A program made the position numbers and the translations under genes. From the NCBI RefSeq assembly GCF_033170385.1, contig NZ_CP126170.1, positions 3,372,001-3,436,000 on the forward strand: 64,000 bases of DNA, in the 5' to 3' direction. The DNA is from Xanthomonas rydalmerensis (GTDB lineage Bacteria; Pseudomonadota; Gammaproteobacteria; Xanthomonadales; Xanthomonadaceae). Within the stretch, counting starts at the first letter, position 1. Every line of letters begins with the position of its first letter. The notes beneath the pieces are model-generated. The model searched no databases and was not told where the DNA came from. It saw nothing but the letters and a program-made list of their open reading frames with translations. Shown in pieces: positions 10,188 through 20,267 of the stretch.

Positions 10188-10790
10188 CTATCCCAACAGC
10201 CAGTGCAGCTTGGCGTACTGCAGCAGCATGATGGTCTTGGCGTCGGCGATCTCGCCGGTGTCGATCATCGCCAGCGCCGCATCGAGCGCCAGCTCCAGCA
10301 CCTCGATTTCTTCGCCCTCGGCAGCCACGCCGCCGCCGGCGCCGACCTTGTCGCGGTCCACGTATTCGCCCACGAAGAAATACAGCCGCTCGGTCACCGA
10401 GCCCGGACTCATGAACGCCTCGAACACCTTGCGCACATTCTCGATCCGGTAGCCGGTCTCTTCTTCGGTTTCCTTGCGGATGCAGGTCTCCGGATCGTGG
10501 CGATCGAGCAGGCCGGCGCAGGCCTCGATCAGCATGCCGTCGGGGTTGCCGTTGAGCAGGGTCGGCAAGCGGAACTGGCGGGTCAGCATCACCGTGCCCT
10601 TGGCGCGGCTGTACAGCAGGATGGTCGCGCCATTGCCGCGGTCGTAGGCCTCGCGCGTGAGCGCCTGCCAGCTGCCGTCGTGGCGCTGGAAATCGAAACT
10701 GACCTTGCGCAGCACGTACCAGTTGTCCGACAGCACTTCGATATTGGTGACGCGCACGCGCGGATTTTCGGAAACGAAGGAAGGGTCCAA
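10188..10790 (-). CDS. nudK: GDP-mannose pyrophosphatase NudK (Nudix hydrolase)
   Basis: Nudix hydrolase that in E. coli splits GDP-mannose. The 200-aa protein matches NudK closely along its length: [56 protein letters not shown]. The Nudix box runs from GLLDRHD to EETGY, with Asp in place of the first conserved Glu. I chose a TTG start at 10790 because AGGAG lies six bases upstream; the frame stays open upstream without coding similarity. Confidence 0.9.
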   Translation of the reverse strand: MDPSFVSENPRVRVTNIEVLSDNWYVLRKVSFDFQRHDGSWQALTREAYDRGNGATILLYSRAKGTVMLTRQFRLPTLLNGNPDGMLIEACAGLLDRHDPETCIRKETEEETGYRIENVRKVFEAFMSPGSVTERLYFFVGEYVDRDKVGAGGGVAAEGEEIEVLELALDAALAMIDTGEIADAKTIMLLQYAKLHWLLG

Positions 10791-11036
10791 GCGAAACTCC
10801 TGTAAGGGAAAGGCGAGGCGGCAGGCACGATGCCCGACACGCGCACTCGCCGCGTGACCATGCAGTGTAGCCAGCGCACGCAGCGCCGCTGCGACAGGGG
10901 TGGCGCTTTGCGCAGCAGGCCGCGCTCCACGTGCCACAATCCGCCATGGCGACCGCACGGCCGCCACGGCCAGCGCCCAATTGCACCCGTCGCGACAGAC
11001 CCGCACAATCGTCGCACTTCGTAGACAGGGGGCGTC

Positions 11037-12317
11037 ATGGAAGACCGTCGGCGCGCGGGCGCAAGCCGCGCACAGCACAACACACCCGAACCGTTCTGGG
11101 CGCGCACCCGCGCCATCGCGCTGTATCCGCTACGCGGCGGCGCGCTGTACGCGCTGATCGCACTGACCCTGTGCAGCCTGCTGGGAATGCTGCCCGGCAT
11201 CGGCTGGATCCTGGGCATCATCACCACCCTGGCGATCTACAAATACGCCTTCGAGATCCTGCGGCATACCGCCGACGGCTACCTGGACGCGCCGGAACGC
11301 GGTTTCGATGTCGGCGACGGCGTGGTGCTGCGGCTGCTGGCGATGATGATCCTGCTCGGCATGGCGGTGTTCGCCGCGCTGCTGCTGGCCGGGCCGGTCG
11401 GCGGCCTGCTGATGCTGCTGGCGGTGGTGCTGCTGCAGCCGGGCATCCTGATTTCCCTGGCGATGGACGGCAGCCTGCGCCGCGCGCTGAACCCGGCCGT
11501 GTCGATCGGCCTGGCGCTGCGCATCGGCTGGCCGTACCTGGCCGCGTTCGGCCTGCTGTTCGTGATCCAGGCCAGCGCGCTGAGCGCCGCCGCCTGGCTG
11601 CAGCGCGCCCTGCCGCCGCTGGTCGCCGACCTGGCGGTCACCGTGGTGACGATCTGGGGCCTGTTCGCGGCCTTCCACCTGTTGGGCTACCTGGTCTACC
11701 AGTATCACGCCGTGCTGGGCTACGAACCGGCCGCCGATGCCGCCAACGCCTTCGCCCGCCACGACCCGGACCAGCGCGTGCTCGACGAGGCCGAACAACT
11801 CGTGCGCGACGGCCACACCGACGACGCGCTGCAGGTGCTGCGCAGCGAAGTACGCACCCGCGCGGTGAGCCTGGGCGTGCACGAGCTGTACCAGCGCCTG
11901 TTGCGCGGCAGTGCGCGCCACGACGAACGCCGCGAGCATACCCGCCAGTACATCCACCGACTGCTGCAGGAAAAGCAGGAGCGGCGCGCGTTGGCCTTGC
12001 AGCGCGAGGCGCTGGATGCCGATCCCGACTTCGCGCCGCTGCTGCCGGAACAGGCCACGCTGCTGGCCGAACGCGCGCAACTGGCCGGGCAGTTCCGGCT
12101 CGCCGCCGACGGCCTGCAGGCCGCGCTGCGTGCCTGGCCGACCGCACCGGAACACAGCGCCTGGTCGCTGCAGGCCGCCTTGCTGCTGGCCGAACGCTTC
12201 GGCGAGGACGCGCAGGCGCGCCGCCTGCTGGAGGACGCGCTGACCCGCTGCGACGACGACGTGCAGCGCGGCAAGCTGCAGGCGGCCTTGCGCGCGGTGA
12301 CGATCGCGCCGGTCTAG
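11037..12317 (+). CDS. Multi-pass membrane protein with C-terminal TPR-like region
   Basis: Function unknown. The 426-aa protein has about four or five hydrophobic segments between residues 30 and 235 in an arrangement seen in DUF4013-like proteins. A soluble helical tail of about 180 residues follows, with degenerate TPR-type pairs (for example [23 protein letters not shown] and [32 protein letters not shown]). A purine-rich GGGGG precedes the ATG. It converges on the rhomboid-TPR gene, and the two adjacent genes share the design of membrane domain plus TPR tail, so a related scaffold role is possible but unproven. Confidence 0.75.
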   Translation: MEDRRRAGASRAQHNTPEPFWARTRAIALYPLRGGALYALIALTLCSLLGMLPGIGWILGIITTLAIYKYAFEILRHTADGYLDAPERGFDVGDGVVLRLLAMMILLGMAVFAALLLAGPVGGLLMLLAVVLLQPGILISLAMDGSLRRALNPAVSIGLALRIGWPYLAAFGLLFVIQASALSAAAWLQRALPPLVADLAVTVVTIWGLFAAFHLLGYLVYQYHAVLGYEPAADAANAFARHDPDQRVLDEAEQLVRDGHTDDALQVLRSEVRTRAVSLGVHELYQRLLRGSARHDERREHTRQYIHRLLQEKQERRALALQREALDADPDFAPLLPEQATLLAERAQLAGQFRLAADGLQAALRAWPTAPEHSAWSLQAALLLAERFGEDAQARRLLEDALTRCDDDVQRGKLQAALRAVTIAPV

Positions 12318-12390
12318 CGCGCGTCTCTAGCGCGCGTCGTGCGCGGAGCGGGACGCGTCGCGTGCCCCCCGCGCGCGCCAGGCAGCGCGC

Positions 12391-13830
12391 TCAGGCGTTG
12401 GCGAGCAGGAACCGGGCCTTGTCCGCCTGCGGCAGGTCCGGATAGCGCACGATCAGCGCCTCCAGCACACGCCGCCACTCCGCCGTGGCCTGGCGTTCGC
12501 CATGGCCCAGCGCGAGCCGGAACCAGGCCTGCGCCTGCTGCTCGCGCGGCGAGACCGCATCCTGCGCCAGCAGCGCCTCCGCCTCGGCCAGCAAGCCCAG
12601 CGCCATCCAGCGCGCGAACAGCGCCGTGCGCGTCGGCGGGTCCAGGTCGCCGGCCGCCGCCAGCACTCCCGCCTGCTGCCGCGCCTCGTGCACGGACGGC
12701 GCCGCCAGCCGCAACAGCTCCAGCGCCCGCAGCCGCGCCGTCGCGGCCTGGCCGGCATTGGCCGCCAGACGGTAACGGGCCATTGCCACATCGAAGCGCT
12801 GTGGCGCTTCGGCGGCCAGCGCGTCCAGCAGCGCCCCGGCCTGGACGTGTTCCATCCGCCCCAGGTGCGCTTGCGCACGCGCCCAGCGGTCGTCGGCCAC
12901 TGCGCCGCCATCGTCGCGCAGGAAGGCCTCGCGGGTCTGCCCGGTCGCCACCAGCACTGCGCCGAGCAGCGCGCCGACCACCAGGCCGCCGGCATGCGCG
13001 TCGAAGCCGATGCCCGCGTCTCCGTTGAACAGCAGGTTGTACAGCTCCCAGCCGAGCCACAGCGGCAGCAGCGCGATGGCCGGCGCGCGCACGTAGTCGA
13101 ACAGCACCGCCGCCCAATAGAAGAAGCGCACCGGGCGCCGCCCCCAGACCACACAGAACGCACCCATCAGCGCGGCGATGGCACCGGACGCGCCGAGACC
13201 GCCTCCGGCTTCGCCCCAGCGCCACCACAGGCTGGCCGCGCTGGCGCCGAACGCACCGAGCAGGTACACCGCCAGGAACCGCCAGCCGCCGATCGCGCCC
13301 TCCAGCAGGGTACCCAGCGCCAGCAGGAACAGCATGTTGCCGATCAGGTGCATGGCGTCGGCATGCAGGAACGTAGAACCGAGCATGCGCGCCGGCGCCC
13401 ATTCCGAGCTGCGCTGCACATGGCGCAGGGTGAACACGCGCTGCAGCAACGCGTCGTAGCGCGCGCGCAGCGACGTCCATGCCTGCCGTGCATCGGCGTC
13501 CGCGAATGCGCTGCCGTCGCGCATGGCCTGCACGAAGCGCACGTCGTGCAAGGTGGCGGCGCAGACGAAGGCCAACCGCTCCTTCGCCGGCACTTGCTGC
13601 AGTTGCGCAAGCGGCTCGCGCTGACCGCTGCGGTCCAGATAGCGCGCATAGGCCGGCGCTTCCAGCGCGCCGAGTCCGGAGTCGAGGTAGTAGCGAAACG
13701 CCTGCCGCAGCGGCGCCGTGTCGTGACGCTGCCAGCCGACGTAGACCGCGACGTTGAGCAGGATCAGCAGCAGCGTGACCAGCGGAAAATTCTCCCGCGA
13801 CAGCGGCTTGTGCAGCGGCAGGATCAGCAT
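12391..13830 (-). CDS. Rhomboid-family intramembrane serine protease with TPR-like C-terminus
   Basis: Predicted intramembrane protease. The 479-aa protein has TM1 near residues 15-35 and a long periplasmic-type loop of about 100 residues. The rhomboid core follows: HLIGNMLFL; the catalytic Ser in [13 protein letters not shown]; the catalytic His in [15 protein letters not shown]. Both catalytic residues are present. The C-terminal 170 residues are helical and TPR-like, which is unusual because most bacterial rhomboids are 200-300 aa. Its substrate is unknown. It is transcribed divergently from greB. Confidence 0.85.
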   Translation of the reverse strand: MLILPLHKPLSRENFPLVTLLLILLNVAVYVGWQRHDTAPLRQAFRYYLDSGLGALEAPAYARYLDRSGQREPLAQLQQVPAKERLAFVCAATLHDVRFVQAMRDGSAFADADARQAWTSLRARYDALLQRVFTLRHVQRSSEWAPARMLGSTFLHADAMHLIGNMLFLLALGTLLEGAIGGWRFLAVYLLGAFGASAASLWWRWGEAGGGLGASGAIAALMGAFCVVWGRRPVRFFYWAAVLFDYVRAPAIALLPLWLGWELYNLLFNGDAGIGFDAHAGGLVVGALLGAVLVATGQTREAFLRDDGGAVADDRWARAQAHLGRMEHVQAGALLDALAAEAPQRFDVAMARYRLAANAGQAATARLRALELLRLAAPSVHEARQQAGVLAAAGDLDPPTRTALFARWMALGLLAEAEALLAQDAVSPREQQAQAWFRLALGHGERQATAEWRRVLEALIVRYPDLPQADKARFLLANA

Positions 13831-13939
13831 TCAACGGAGGTCCATCGGCGGGGCGGCGCCAGCTTCGGGCATCGCCTGCGGGTGCGCAAGCCGCAGGCAC
13901 GCGCTAGCATCGCCACCCCGCTCCACCGCAGTCGCACCG

Positions 13940-14446
13940 ATGAGCCGCTGGCGTCCCCCTGCCGAGAAAAGCACCGCCCTGATCACTCCGGAAGGCCATG
14001 CCCGGCTCAAGGCCGAGCTGGAGGAGCTGTGGCGGGTGCGCCGCCCCGAGGTGGTCAAGGCGCTGGCCGCGGCCGCGGCCGAGGGCGACCGCTCGGAGAA
14101 CGCCGAGTACACCTACCGCAAGAAGCAACTGGGCGAGATCGACCGCCGCGTGCGCTACCTGAGCAAGCGCCTGGAAGCGCTGCGCGTGGTTGCCGAGGCG
14201 CCGTCGGACCCGCAGGCGGTGTTCTTCGGTGCGCACATCGAACTGGAGGACGCCGACAGCGGCGAACTGCGCCGCTACCGCATCGTCGGCCCCGACGAGA
14301 CCGACGCGGCGCGCGGCTGGATCAGCATCGATTCGCCGCTGGCGCGGGCGCTGCTGAAGAAACGCGTCGACGACGAAGTGGAAGCGCAACTGCCCGGCGG
14401 CCGTCACAGCTTCGTGGTGGTGGCGGTGGACTACGCCGCGCCGTGA
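13940..14446 (+). CDS. greB: Transcription elongation factor GreB
   Basis: Binds the RNA polymerase secondary channel and stimulates cleavage of backtracked transcripts. The 168-aa protein has the N-terminal coiled coil with the acidic tip [15 protein letters not shown] near residues 50-65. DAQAVFFG-type sequence and the FKBP-like C-terminal domain ([20 protein letters not shown]) follow. The [18 protein letters not shown] segment separates GreB from GreA. The frame is open upstream, but family homology begins at ATG 13940. Confidence 0.94.
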   Translation: MSRWRPPAEKSTALITPEGHARLKAELEELWRVRRPEVVKALAAAAAEGDRSENAEYTYRKKQLGEIDRRVRYLSKRLEALRVVAEAPSDPQAVFFGAHIELEDADSGELRRYRIVGPDETDAARGWISIDSPLARALLKKRVDDEVEAQLPGGRHSFVVVAVDYAAP

Positions 14447-14488
14447 GCGCGCGGCGCCGTGGCGCCACGCACGCCATCGCCTGCGGCC

Positions 14489-15880
14489 TCAGAGCACCCG
14501 CAGGTCCAGCGCCTTTGCTGGCGACGCCTGCACCGGCAGCGCATCGCCGAACAGGTCGTGCTCGTCGCTGTCGGTGATGTCCACCTGCACCAAGTCGCCA
14601 GGCTTCAGCCCCAGCTCGCCGCCGTTCTGGATATGCACCAGGCCGTCGATCTCCGGCGCATCGGCCTTGGAGCGCGCCACGGCGATGCCATCCTCCAGCA
14701 GGTCGACCAGGCACTCCTGCACCGTGCCGATCTTGGCTTCCAGGCGAGCGGCGGAAATCGCCGCCTGCCGTTCCATGAAGCGCGCCAGCCGCTCCTGCTT
14801 GAGTGCTTCCGGCACCGGATCCGGCAGCGCGTTGGCGCTAGCGCCGTCCACCGGCGAATAGGCGAATGCGCCGACGCGGTCCAGCTGCGCGGCGTCGAGG
14901 AATTCCAGCAACTGCTCGAACTCGGCGTCGGTCTCGCCAGGGAAACCGACGATGAAGGTCGAACGCAGCGTGATCTCTGGGCACAGCGCGCGCCAGCGCT
15001 GCACGCGCTCCAGGGTGCGTTCGACCGCGCCGGGCCGCTTCATCAGCTTGAGGATGCGCGGGCTGGCGTGCTGGAACGGGATGTCCAGATACGGCAGCAG
15101 CTTGCCCTCGGCCATCAGCGGGATCACGTCGTCGACGTGCGGGTACGGGTACACGTAGTGCAGGCGCGCCCACGCCCCCAGTTCCGACAGGCCCTCGCAC
15201 AGCGCCTTCATCCGCGTCTGGTAGGCGCGGCCGCGCCACTCGCGCTCGGCGTACTTCAGGTCCACGCCGTAGGCCGAGGTGTCCTGCGACACCACCAGCA
15301 GCTCGCGCACCCCGCCCTTGACCAGGCGCTCGGCCTCGCGCAGCACCTCGTCGACCGGGCGCGACACCAGGTCGCCGCGCATCGAGGGAATGATGCAGAA
15401 GCTGCAACGGTGATTGCAGCCTTCGGAGATCTTCAGATAGGCGTAATGCCGCGGCGTCAGCTTGACGCCGATGTCGTCTTCGTTGCTGCCACGGCCGCGC
15501 GGCAGCAGGTCCACGAACGGATCGTGGCGCGGCGGCAGCGCCGCATGCACCGCTTCCATCACGCTCTGGTAGTCCTGCGGGCCGGACACCGCCAGCACGT
15601 CCGGATAGGCCGCACGGATCTGCTCCGAGCGCTTGCCCAGGCAACCGGTGACGATGACCTTGCCGTTCTCGGCCATGGCCTCGCCGATCGCCTCCATCGA
15701 CTCGGCCACCGCCGAATCGATGAAACCGCAGGTATTGACCACCACCACGTCGGCCGCGTCGTAGCTGGGCACGATCGCATAGCCCTCCACGCGCAGCTGG
15801 GTGAGGATGCGTTCGGAATCGACAAGGGCCTTCGGGCAGCCGAGGCTGACGAAGCCGACTTTGGGGGTCGCAAGAGACAT
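14489..15880 (-). CDS. rimO: Ribosomal protein S12 methylthiotransferase RimO
   Basis: Radical-SAM enzyme that adds a methylthio group to the conserved aspartate of ribosomal protein S12. The 463-aa protein has an N-terminal UPF0004 domain ([16 protein letters not shown]) holding auxiliary cluster cysteines, also in NTCGFID and TGCLGKR. The radical-SAM motif is CNHRCSFC near residue 152, and a C-terminal TRAM domain spans about residues 390-455. The long C-terminal RNA-binding part and S12-type motifs favour RimO over MiaB. It converges on greB. Confidence 0.96.
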   Translation of the reverse strand: MSLATPKVGFVSLGCPKALVDSERILTQLRVEGYAIVPSYDAADVVVVNTCGFIDSAVAESMEAIGEAMAENGKVIVTGCLGKRSEQIRAAYPDVLAVSGPQDYQSVMEAVHAALPPRHDPFVDLLPRGRGSNEDDIGVKLTPRHYAYLKISEGCNHRCSFCIIPSMRGDLVSRPVDEVLREAERLVKGGVRELLVVSQDTSAYGVDLKYAEREWRGRAYQTRMKALCEGLSELGAWARLHYVYPYPHVDDVIPLMAEGKLLPYLDIPFQHASPRILKLMKRPGAVERTLERVQRWRALCPEITLRSTFIVGFPGETDAEFEQLLEFLDAAQLDRVGAFAYSPVDGASANALPDPVPEALKQERLARFMERQAAISAARLEAKIGTVQECLVDLLEDGIAVARSKADAPEIDGLVHIQNGGELGLKPGDLVQVDITDSDEHDLFGDALPVQASPAKALDLRVL

Positions 15881-16037
15881 TGGGGCCGGGGTCCGGGGGC
15901 CTGGGAGAAAAACAGCGCGCGAAGTATACCGGGCCGTGGCCGCCGGCGCGGCCGAGGCCCGGTGTGCGCCCGCTCACCCCGGCTTAGCCCGGGCGATGGA
16001 TAATCGGCCGCTTCCCCCACCCCACAGGACGCCGCTC

Positions 16038-16700
16038 ATGGGCCACTGGACCACACTCGACACCGCTCACGGCCAGGTTTCCGCCTGGCACGCCCTGCCC
16101 GAAGGCACGCCGCGCGGCGGCCTGGTCGTCATCCAGGAGATCTTCGGGGTGACCGACTACATCCGCGAGGTCGCCGACCGCTACGCCGCGCACGGCTACG
16201 AAGTGCTGGCGCCGGCGCTGTTCGATCCGGTCGAGAAGGACGCGCAACTGGCGTACGACCAGGACGGCGTGCGCAAGGGCCTGGAACTGGTCGGTGCGCT
16301 CGGCTTCGACCGCGCCCTGGACATCGTGCAGGCGGCCGCGCAGGCGCTGGCGCCGGCCGGCAAGGTCGGCACCCTGGGCTACTGCTGGGGCGGCAGCGTC
16401 GCGCTGCTGGCGGCGCTGCGCCTGGGCCTGCCTTCGGTGAGCTACTACGGCGGCCGCAACACCCAGTTCCTGGACGAGACGCCGAAGGCGCCGGTGCTGT
16501 TCCACTTCGGCGCGCAGGACGGCAGCATCCCGGCCGACTCGATCCAGCAGCACCGCGAAAAGCTGCCGCAGATGCAGACCTTCGTGTACCCGGCCGGCCA
16601 CGGCTTCGACCGCCACGTCGACCCGAACCACTACGATGCCGACAGTGCCGAGCTCGCCCGCGAACGCAGCCTGGCGTTCCTCGCCGAGCACCTGGGCTGA
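16038..16700 (+). CDS. Dienelactone hydrolase family protein
   Basis: Alpha/beta hydrolase of the carboxymethylenebutenolidase family, 220 aa, cytosolic. The catalytic triad can be seen: Cys in GYCWGGSVA near residue 115, Asp in GAQDGSIP near 163 and His in AGHGFDRH near 195. No aromatic-degradation genes are nearby, so the natural substrate is open. It sits directly upstream of the HIT gene with eight bases between, in a small plus-strand operon. Confidence 0.9.
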   Translation: MGHWTTLDTAHGQVSAWHALPEGTPRGGLVVIQEIFGVTDYIREVADRYAAHGYEVLAPALFDPVEKDAQLAYDQDGVRKGLELVGALGFDRALDIVQAAAQALAPAGKVGTLGYCWGGSVALLAALRLGLPSVSYYGGRNTQFLDETPKAPVLFHFGAQDGSIPADSIQQHREKLPQMQTFVYPAGHGFDRHVDPNHYDADSAELARERSLAFLAEHLG

Positions 16701-16708
16701 GCCGCGGC

Positions 16709-17116
16709 ATGGCCGAGTTCGTCCTGGACCCGCGGCTGCAGGCCGACAGCGCGTTCGTCGCCGACGGGCCGCTGTCGCAGGTGCGGCTGATGGACGACGC
16801 ACGCTTCCCCTGGCTGCTGCTGGTGCCGCGGGTGGCCGCGGCCAGCGAGTGGATCGACCTGGACGGCGGCCAGCAGCGCCTGCTGCTGGCCGAGATCAAC
16901 CAACTCTCGCAACTGCTGCGCCAGGAACCGGGCGTGCACAAGCTCAACATCGGCGCGCTGGGCAACGTGGTGCAGCAACTGCACGTGCACGTGCTGGGAC
17001 GGCATCCCGGCGATGCCGCCTGGCCTGGCCCGGTGTGGGGCAGCGGCACGGCACAGCGGCTGCCGGCCGAGGAACTGCAGGCGCGTGTTGCGGCATGGCG
17101 CCAGCGGCTACGATAG
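16709..17116 (+). CDS. HIT-family protein
   Basis: Histidine-triad nucleotide-binding protein, 135 aa. The signature is QLHVHVLGRHPGD near residues 90-102. The central catalytic His and the following His are kept, but the first His of the HxHxH triad is Gln. The family hydrolyses or transfers nucleotidyl groups; the substrate here is unknown. It is in line with the dienelactone hydrolase and followed after 28 bases by a small membrane protein. Confidence 0.85.
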   Translation: MAEFVLDPRLQADSAFVADGPLSQVRLMDDARFPWLLLVPRVAAASEWIDLDGGQQRLLLAEINQLSQLLRQEPGVHKLNIGALGNVVQQLHVHVLGRHPGDAAWPGPVWGSGTAQRLPAEELQARVAAWRQRLR

Positions 17117-17144
17117 GCGCCCTTTTTGCGGAAGCCGCGCCTCC

Positions 17145-17312
17145 ATGAAATCCAATGTGATCGCCGCCATCGTGCTGATCGTGATCGGCCTGGTGTTCCT
17201 GGCCAACAACCTGGGCTGGACCAATCTGAGCCTGGGCCGGCTGATCGCCACCTGGTGGCCGGCGATCCTGGTCGCGGTCGGCGTCGGCATGTTGTTCGGC
17301 CGCGGCAAGTAG
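17145..17312 (+). CDS. Small two-helix membrane protein (LiaI-like transmembrane region)
   Basis: A 55-aa protein of two hydrophobic helices: SNVIAAIVLIVIGLVFLANN and a second over about residues 33-50, ending GMLFGRGK. The pattern VIGLVFLANNLGW with a following WWPAILVAVG resembles the LiaI/LiaF transmembrane repeat found in bacterial envelope-stress proteins. Function here is unknown. It is the last gene of the hydrolase-HIT cluster and its stop is followed at once by a G-rich repeat. Confidence 0.75.
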   Translation: MKSNVIAAIVLIVIGLVFLANNLGWTNLSLGRLIATWWPAILVAVGVGMLFGRGK

Positions 17313-17319
17313 GTGGGGC

Positions 17320-17352
17320 CGGGATTGGGGATTCGGGAGTGGGGATTCGCGA
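17320..17352 (+). repeat. G-rich 3'-end repeat after the small membrane protein
   Basis: Right after the TAG stop the sense strand reads through GGGATTGGGGATTCGGGAGT and then GGGGATTCG. With the preceding GGGG it has five G-runs separated by two to four bases, which meets the usual pattern for a G-quadruplex. Same family as the repeats at asd, darP and tldD. Confidence 0.75.
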
Positions 17353-17443
17353 AAGCGATCTCCCACTCTTAACTGCTGCATTGCGCTAGCCACTTCGAGA
17401 GCGGCCCCTGCAAACGCAGGGGTGCCGTGTCGCGACCGCGGGC

Positions 17444-17971
17444 TCAGCGGCGGACGTTGACCACGCGGGTGCCGGCGATCAGGTCGTGCAGGCAGCGCTT
17501 GTCCTGGCGGAAGATGAACAGCGCGTCCACCAGGGCGTAGATGCCGCCCACGATCGGCACCAGCGAGATCGCCTGGGTCGGCAGATAGCGCAGCGCGATC
17601 AGGCGCCAGAACGGCGGCTGCCCACCCTCCAGGTCGGCGATGCGGATCCACAGCAGCTTCTTGCCCCAGGTCTGCCCGCTCTTGGCCAGCGGGTAGCCCT
17701 GCACCAGCAGGAAGATCAGCATGCCCAGCACGCCATAGCCGAGCGTGGTCAGAAACGACACCTGTACGCCGCTGCGCGCGGCCTCCATGACCTTGCCGAA
17801 GTAGCCGGTCAGTGCCGCCACCGGCAGGAACGTCGCCAGCGAGATCACGCCGTCGATCAGCGCCGCGCCGAGGCGCTCGCCGCGGCCGGCGAGGACCTCG
17901 CCGTCGGCGGCGCCGGGCAGCGCGGGCGGCAACGCCGCGTCGGGGGCCTGGTAGGGATTGGGGTCGTTCAT
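17444..17971 (-). CDS. RDD-family membrane protein
   Basis: A 175-aa inner-membrane protein with three hydrophobic segments (about residues 42-62, 75-97, 130-152). It has the family residues Arg in AGRGERLGAALID, Asp in the same helix (LIDG) and the late Asp in LHDLIAGTRVV. The N-terminus has the proline-rich cytosolic start NPYQAPDA common in the family. RDD proteins have been linked to ion or small-molecule transport in a few bacteria; the role here is unknown. Confidence 0.85.
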   Translation of the reverse strand: MNDPNPYQAPDAALPPALPGAADGEVLAGRGERLGAALIDGVISLATFLPVAALTGYFGKVMEAARSGVQVSFLTTLGYGVLGMLIFLLVQGYPLAKSGQTWGKKLLWIRIADLEGGQPPFWRLIALRYLPTQAISLVPIVGGIYALVDALFIFRQDKRCLHDLIAGTRVVNVRR

Positions 17972-18011
17972 TGCGCGCTCCTTGTGCTGTCGGAAAACGG
18001 GGTTGGAAAGG

Positions 18012-18584
<573 letters not shown>

Positions 18585-18713
18585 GGGGCTTCCTGATGCG
18601 GTGGCGGCAGGCCGCAGCCTGCGCGCCGGGACCCGGCCGGCGAACGGGGCCGGCCGTAATGACCGGCGATTCTAGCCGGTCGCGGGGCGTTCGCGGCAGG
18701 CGCCGCGCGCCGC

Positions 18714-19565
18714 TCAGCGCAATGCCGCGGAGATCGGGATGGCGGCGCGGGGGCGCTTGCGCAGTTCCTCGGTCAGGCGCTGCGCGGTGGCCAGATAGGC
18801 CTGCGCCGCAGCCGACTCAGGCGCCGCGGCCACCAGCGGAGTGCCGGCGTCGCCCTGCTCGCGGATCGCGATCGCCAGCGGCAGCGAACCCAGCAACGGC
18901 ACGCCGTACTGCTGCGCCATGCGCTGGCCGCCGCCCTCGCCGAACAGATGCTCGACATGGCCGCAGTGGCTGCAGGTGTGCACCGCCATGTTCTCGACGA
19001 TGCCCAGCACTGGCACCTCGACCTTCTCGAACATCTTCAACGCCTTCTTCGCATCCAGCGTGGCGATGTCCTGCGGGGTGGTGACGATCACCGCGCCGGC
19101 CACCGGGATCTTCTGCGCCAGGGTCAGCTGGATGTCGCCGGTGCCGGGCGGCAGGTCGATCAGCAGGTAGTCCAGGTCGTCCCACAGGGTGTCGGCGAAC
19201 AGTTGGGTCAGCGCCGAGGTCGCCATCGGCCCGCGCCAGATCATCGGCGTGTCCTGGTCCACCAGCAGCCCGATCGACATCGCCTCGATGCCGAAAGCGC
19301 GCATCGGCTCGATGCTCTTGTCGTCCGGGCTGTCCGGGCGCCCGCTCAGGCCGAGCATGGCCGGCACGCTGGGGCCGTAGACGTCGGCATCCAGCACGCC
19401 GACGCGTGCGCCCTGGCGCTGCAGGGCCAGCGCCAGGTTCACCGCGGTGGTGGACTTGCCTACCCCGCCCTTGCCGGAACCGACGGCGATGACGTTGCGG
19501 ATGCGGGGATGCGGGGCGAGCTTGGGCTGGACGGCATGGGCAGGGAGACGCGGGCGTTCGGTCAT
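18714..19565 (-). CDS. apbC: Iron-sulfur cluster carrier Mrp/ApbC (NBP35 family)
   Basis: P-loop ATPase that binds and delivers Fe-S clusters. The 283-aa protein has a deviant Walker A GKGGVGKST near residue 30, the TDVYGPS-type switch (DADVYGPSVPAML), and the cluster-binding CSHC motif near residue 190 (VHTCSHCGHVEHLFGEGGG). The N-terminal DUF59/MIP18 domain present in the longer E. coli Mrp (about 370 aa) is absent. The frame continues upstream, but homology begins at ATG 19565. Confidence 0.93.
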   Translation of the reverse strand: MTERPRLPAHAVQPKLAPHPRIRNVIAVGSGKGGVGKSTTAVNLALALQRQGARVGVLDADVYGPSVPAMLGLSGRPDSPDDKSIEPMRAFGIEAMSIGLLVDQDTPMIWRGPMATSALTQLFADTLWDDLDYLLIDLPPGTGDIQLTLAQKIPVAGAVIVTTPQDIATLDAKKALKMFEKVEVPVLGIVENMAVHTCSHCGHVEHLFGEGGGQRMAQQYGVPLLGSLPLAIAIREQGDAGTPLVAAAPESAAAQAYLATAQRLTEELRKRPRAAIPISAALR

Positions 19566-20267
19566 CGGAAACTCAATAGAGAAGCGTCGGCAGCGCACGC
19601 GAGGCGGGCGCGGGACGAAAAGGACACATGGACCGCGAACGGGGCCGCGAACCGCGGCAGCGTCGCGGGCCGCACAGACACATGACTATACAAGTGTGCC
19701 GGTGCGGGGTCCCGCACCGCGGGCGACGCGAGCGCTGGCGACTTTGCGCAAATCGCGCCCGGCATCGACGGCAACCTGCTTTTCTCCTCTCGGCAACCCT
19801 CGCCAGGGTCACCCGCGACACGGACGCCGGGATCGAGGCGCACCACGCCGCTGACGGGACAGTCCGCAGTCCCACGCCCCACGATGGAGAAACGTACTCA
19901 CCGAAATGGTGCGCAGGCGCCTGTGCCGCGCCGGCAGGCAGTCTCTCCATCCCAGTTGGCGCAAGCCTTCCAACGCCTGGCCGCCGCCGACGCCACGCCA
20001 GTCAGCAACCTGTACAAGCAACGCCCCGTAATGGTGCAAAGCAGCGCGAAATTTGTCTACGCGGGCGCTAGGACCCGGCGTTTGCCGACGTTTCCTGCCC
20101 GATCGCCGCACTTTTCGCTTGTAGACGAAAAAAGTGACAGCCACGTACAAACTTCGTTAAGTCCGTGTTACGTTTGGGTTGGTCGCAGGATGCGACCCCA
20201 CTTTCAAGGCACATGTCGCGGCACGAGGCCCCTCGCCTTATCGATTGATTTTCGGGGATAGAGAAAG
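19566..20267 (+). promoter_or_regulatory. Long gene-free leader upstream of the first TonB-dependent receptor
   Basis: Some 700 bases separate divergent mrp and the receptor gene. The 200 bases nearest the receptor are less GC-rich and hold an imperfect inverted repeat around 20109-20135 (CACTTTTCG and CGAAAAAAGTG). The GTCTAC/GTAGAC pair at about 20055 and 20120 may be operator sequence. I see no supported gene. Promoter elements cannot be assigned with confidence. Confidence 0.4.

Noticed and set aside
19884..20261. Open frame of 125 codons before the first TonB receptor
   Set aside because: No recognisable domain, no ribosome site, and it runs through the AT-richer leader into the receptor's own upstream region.
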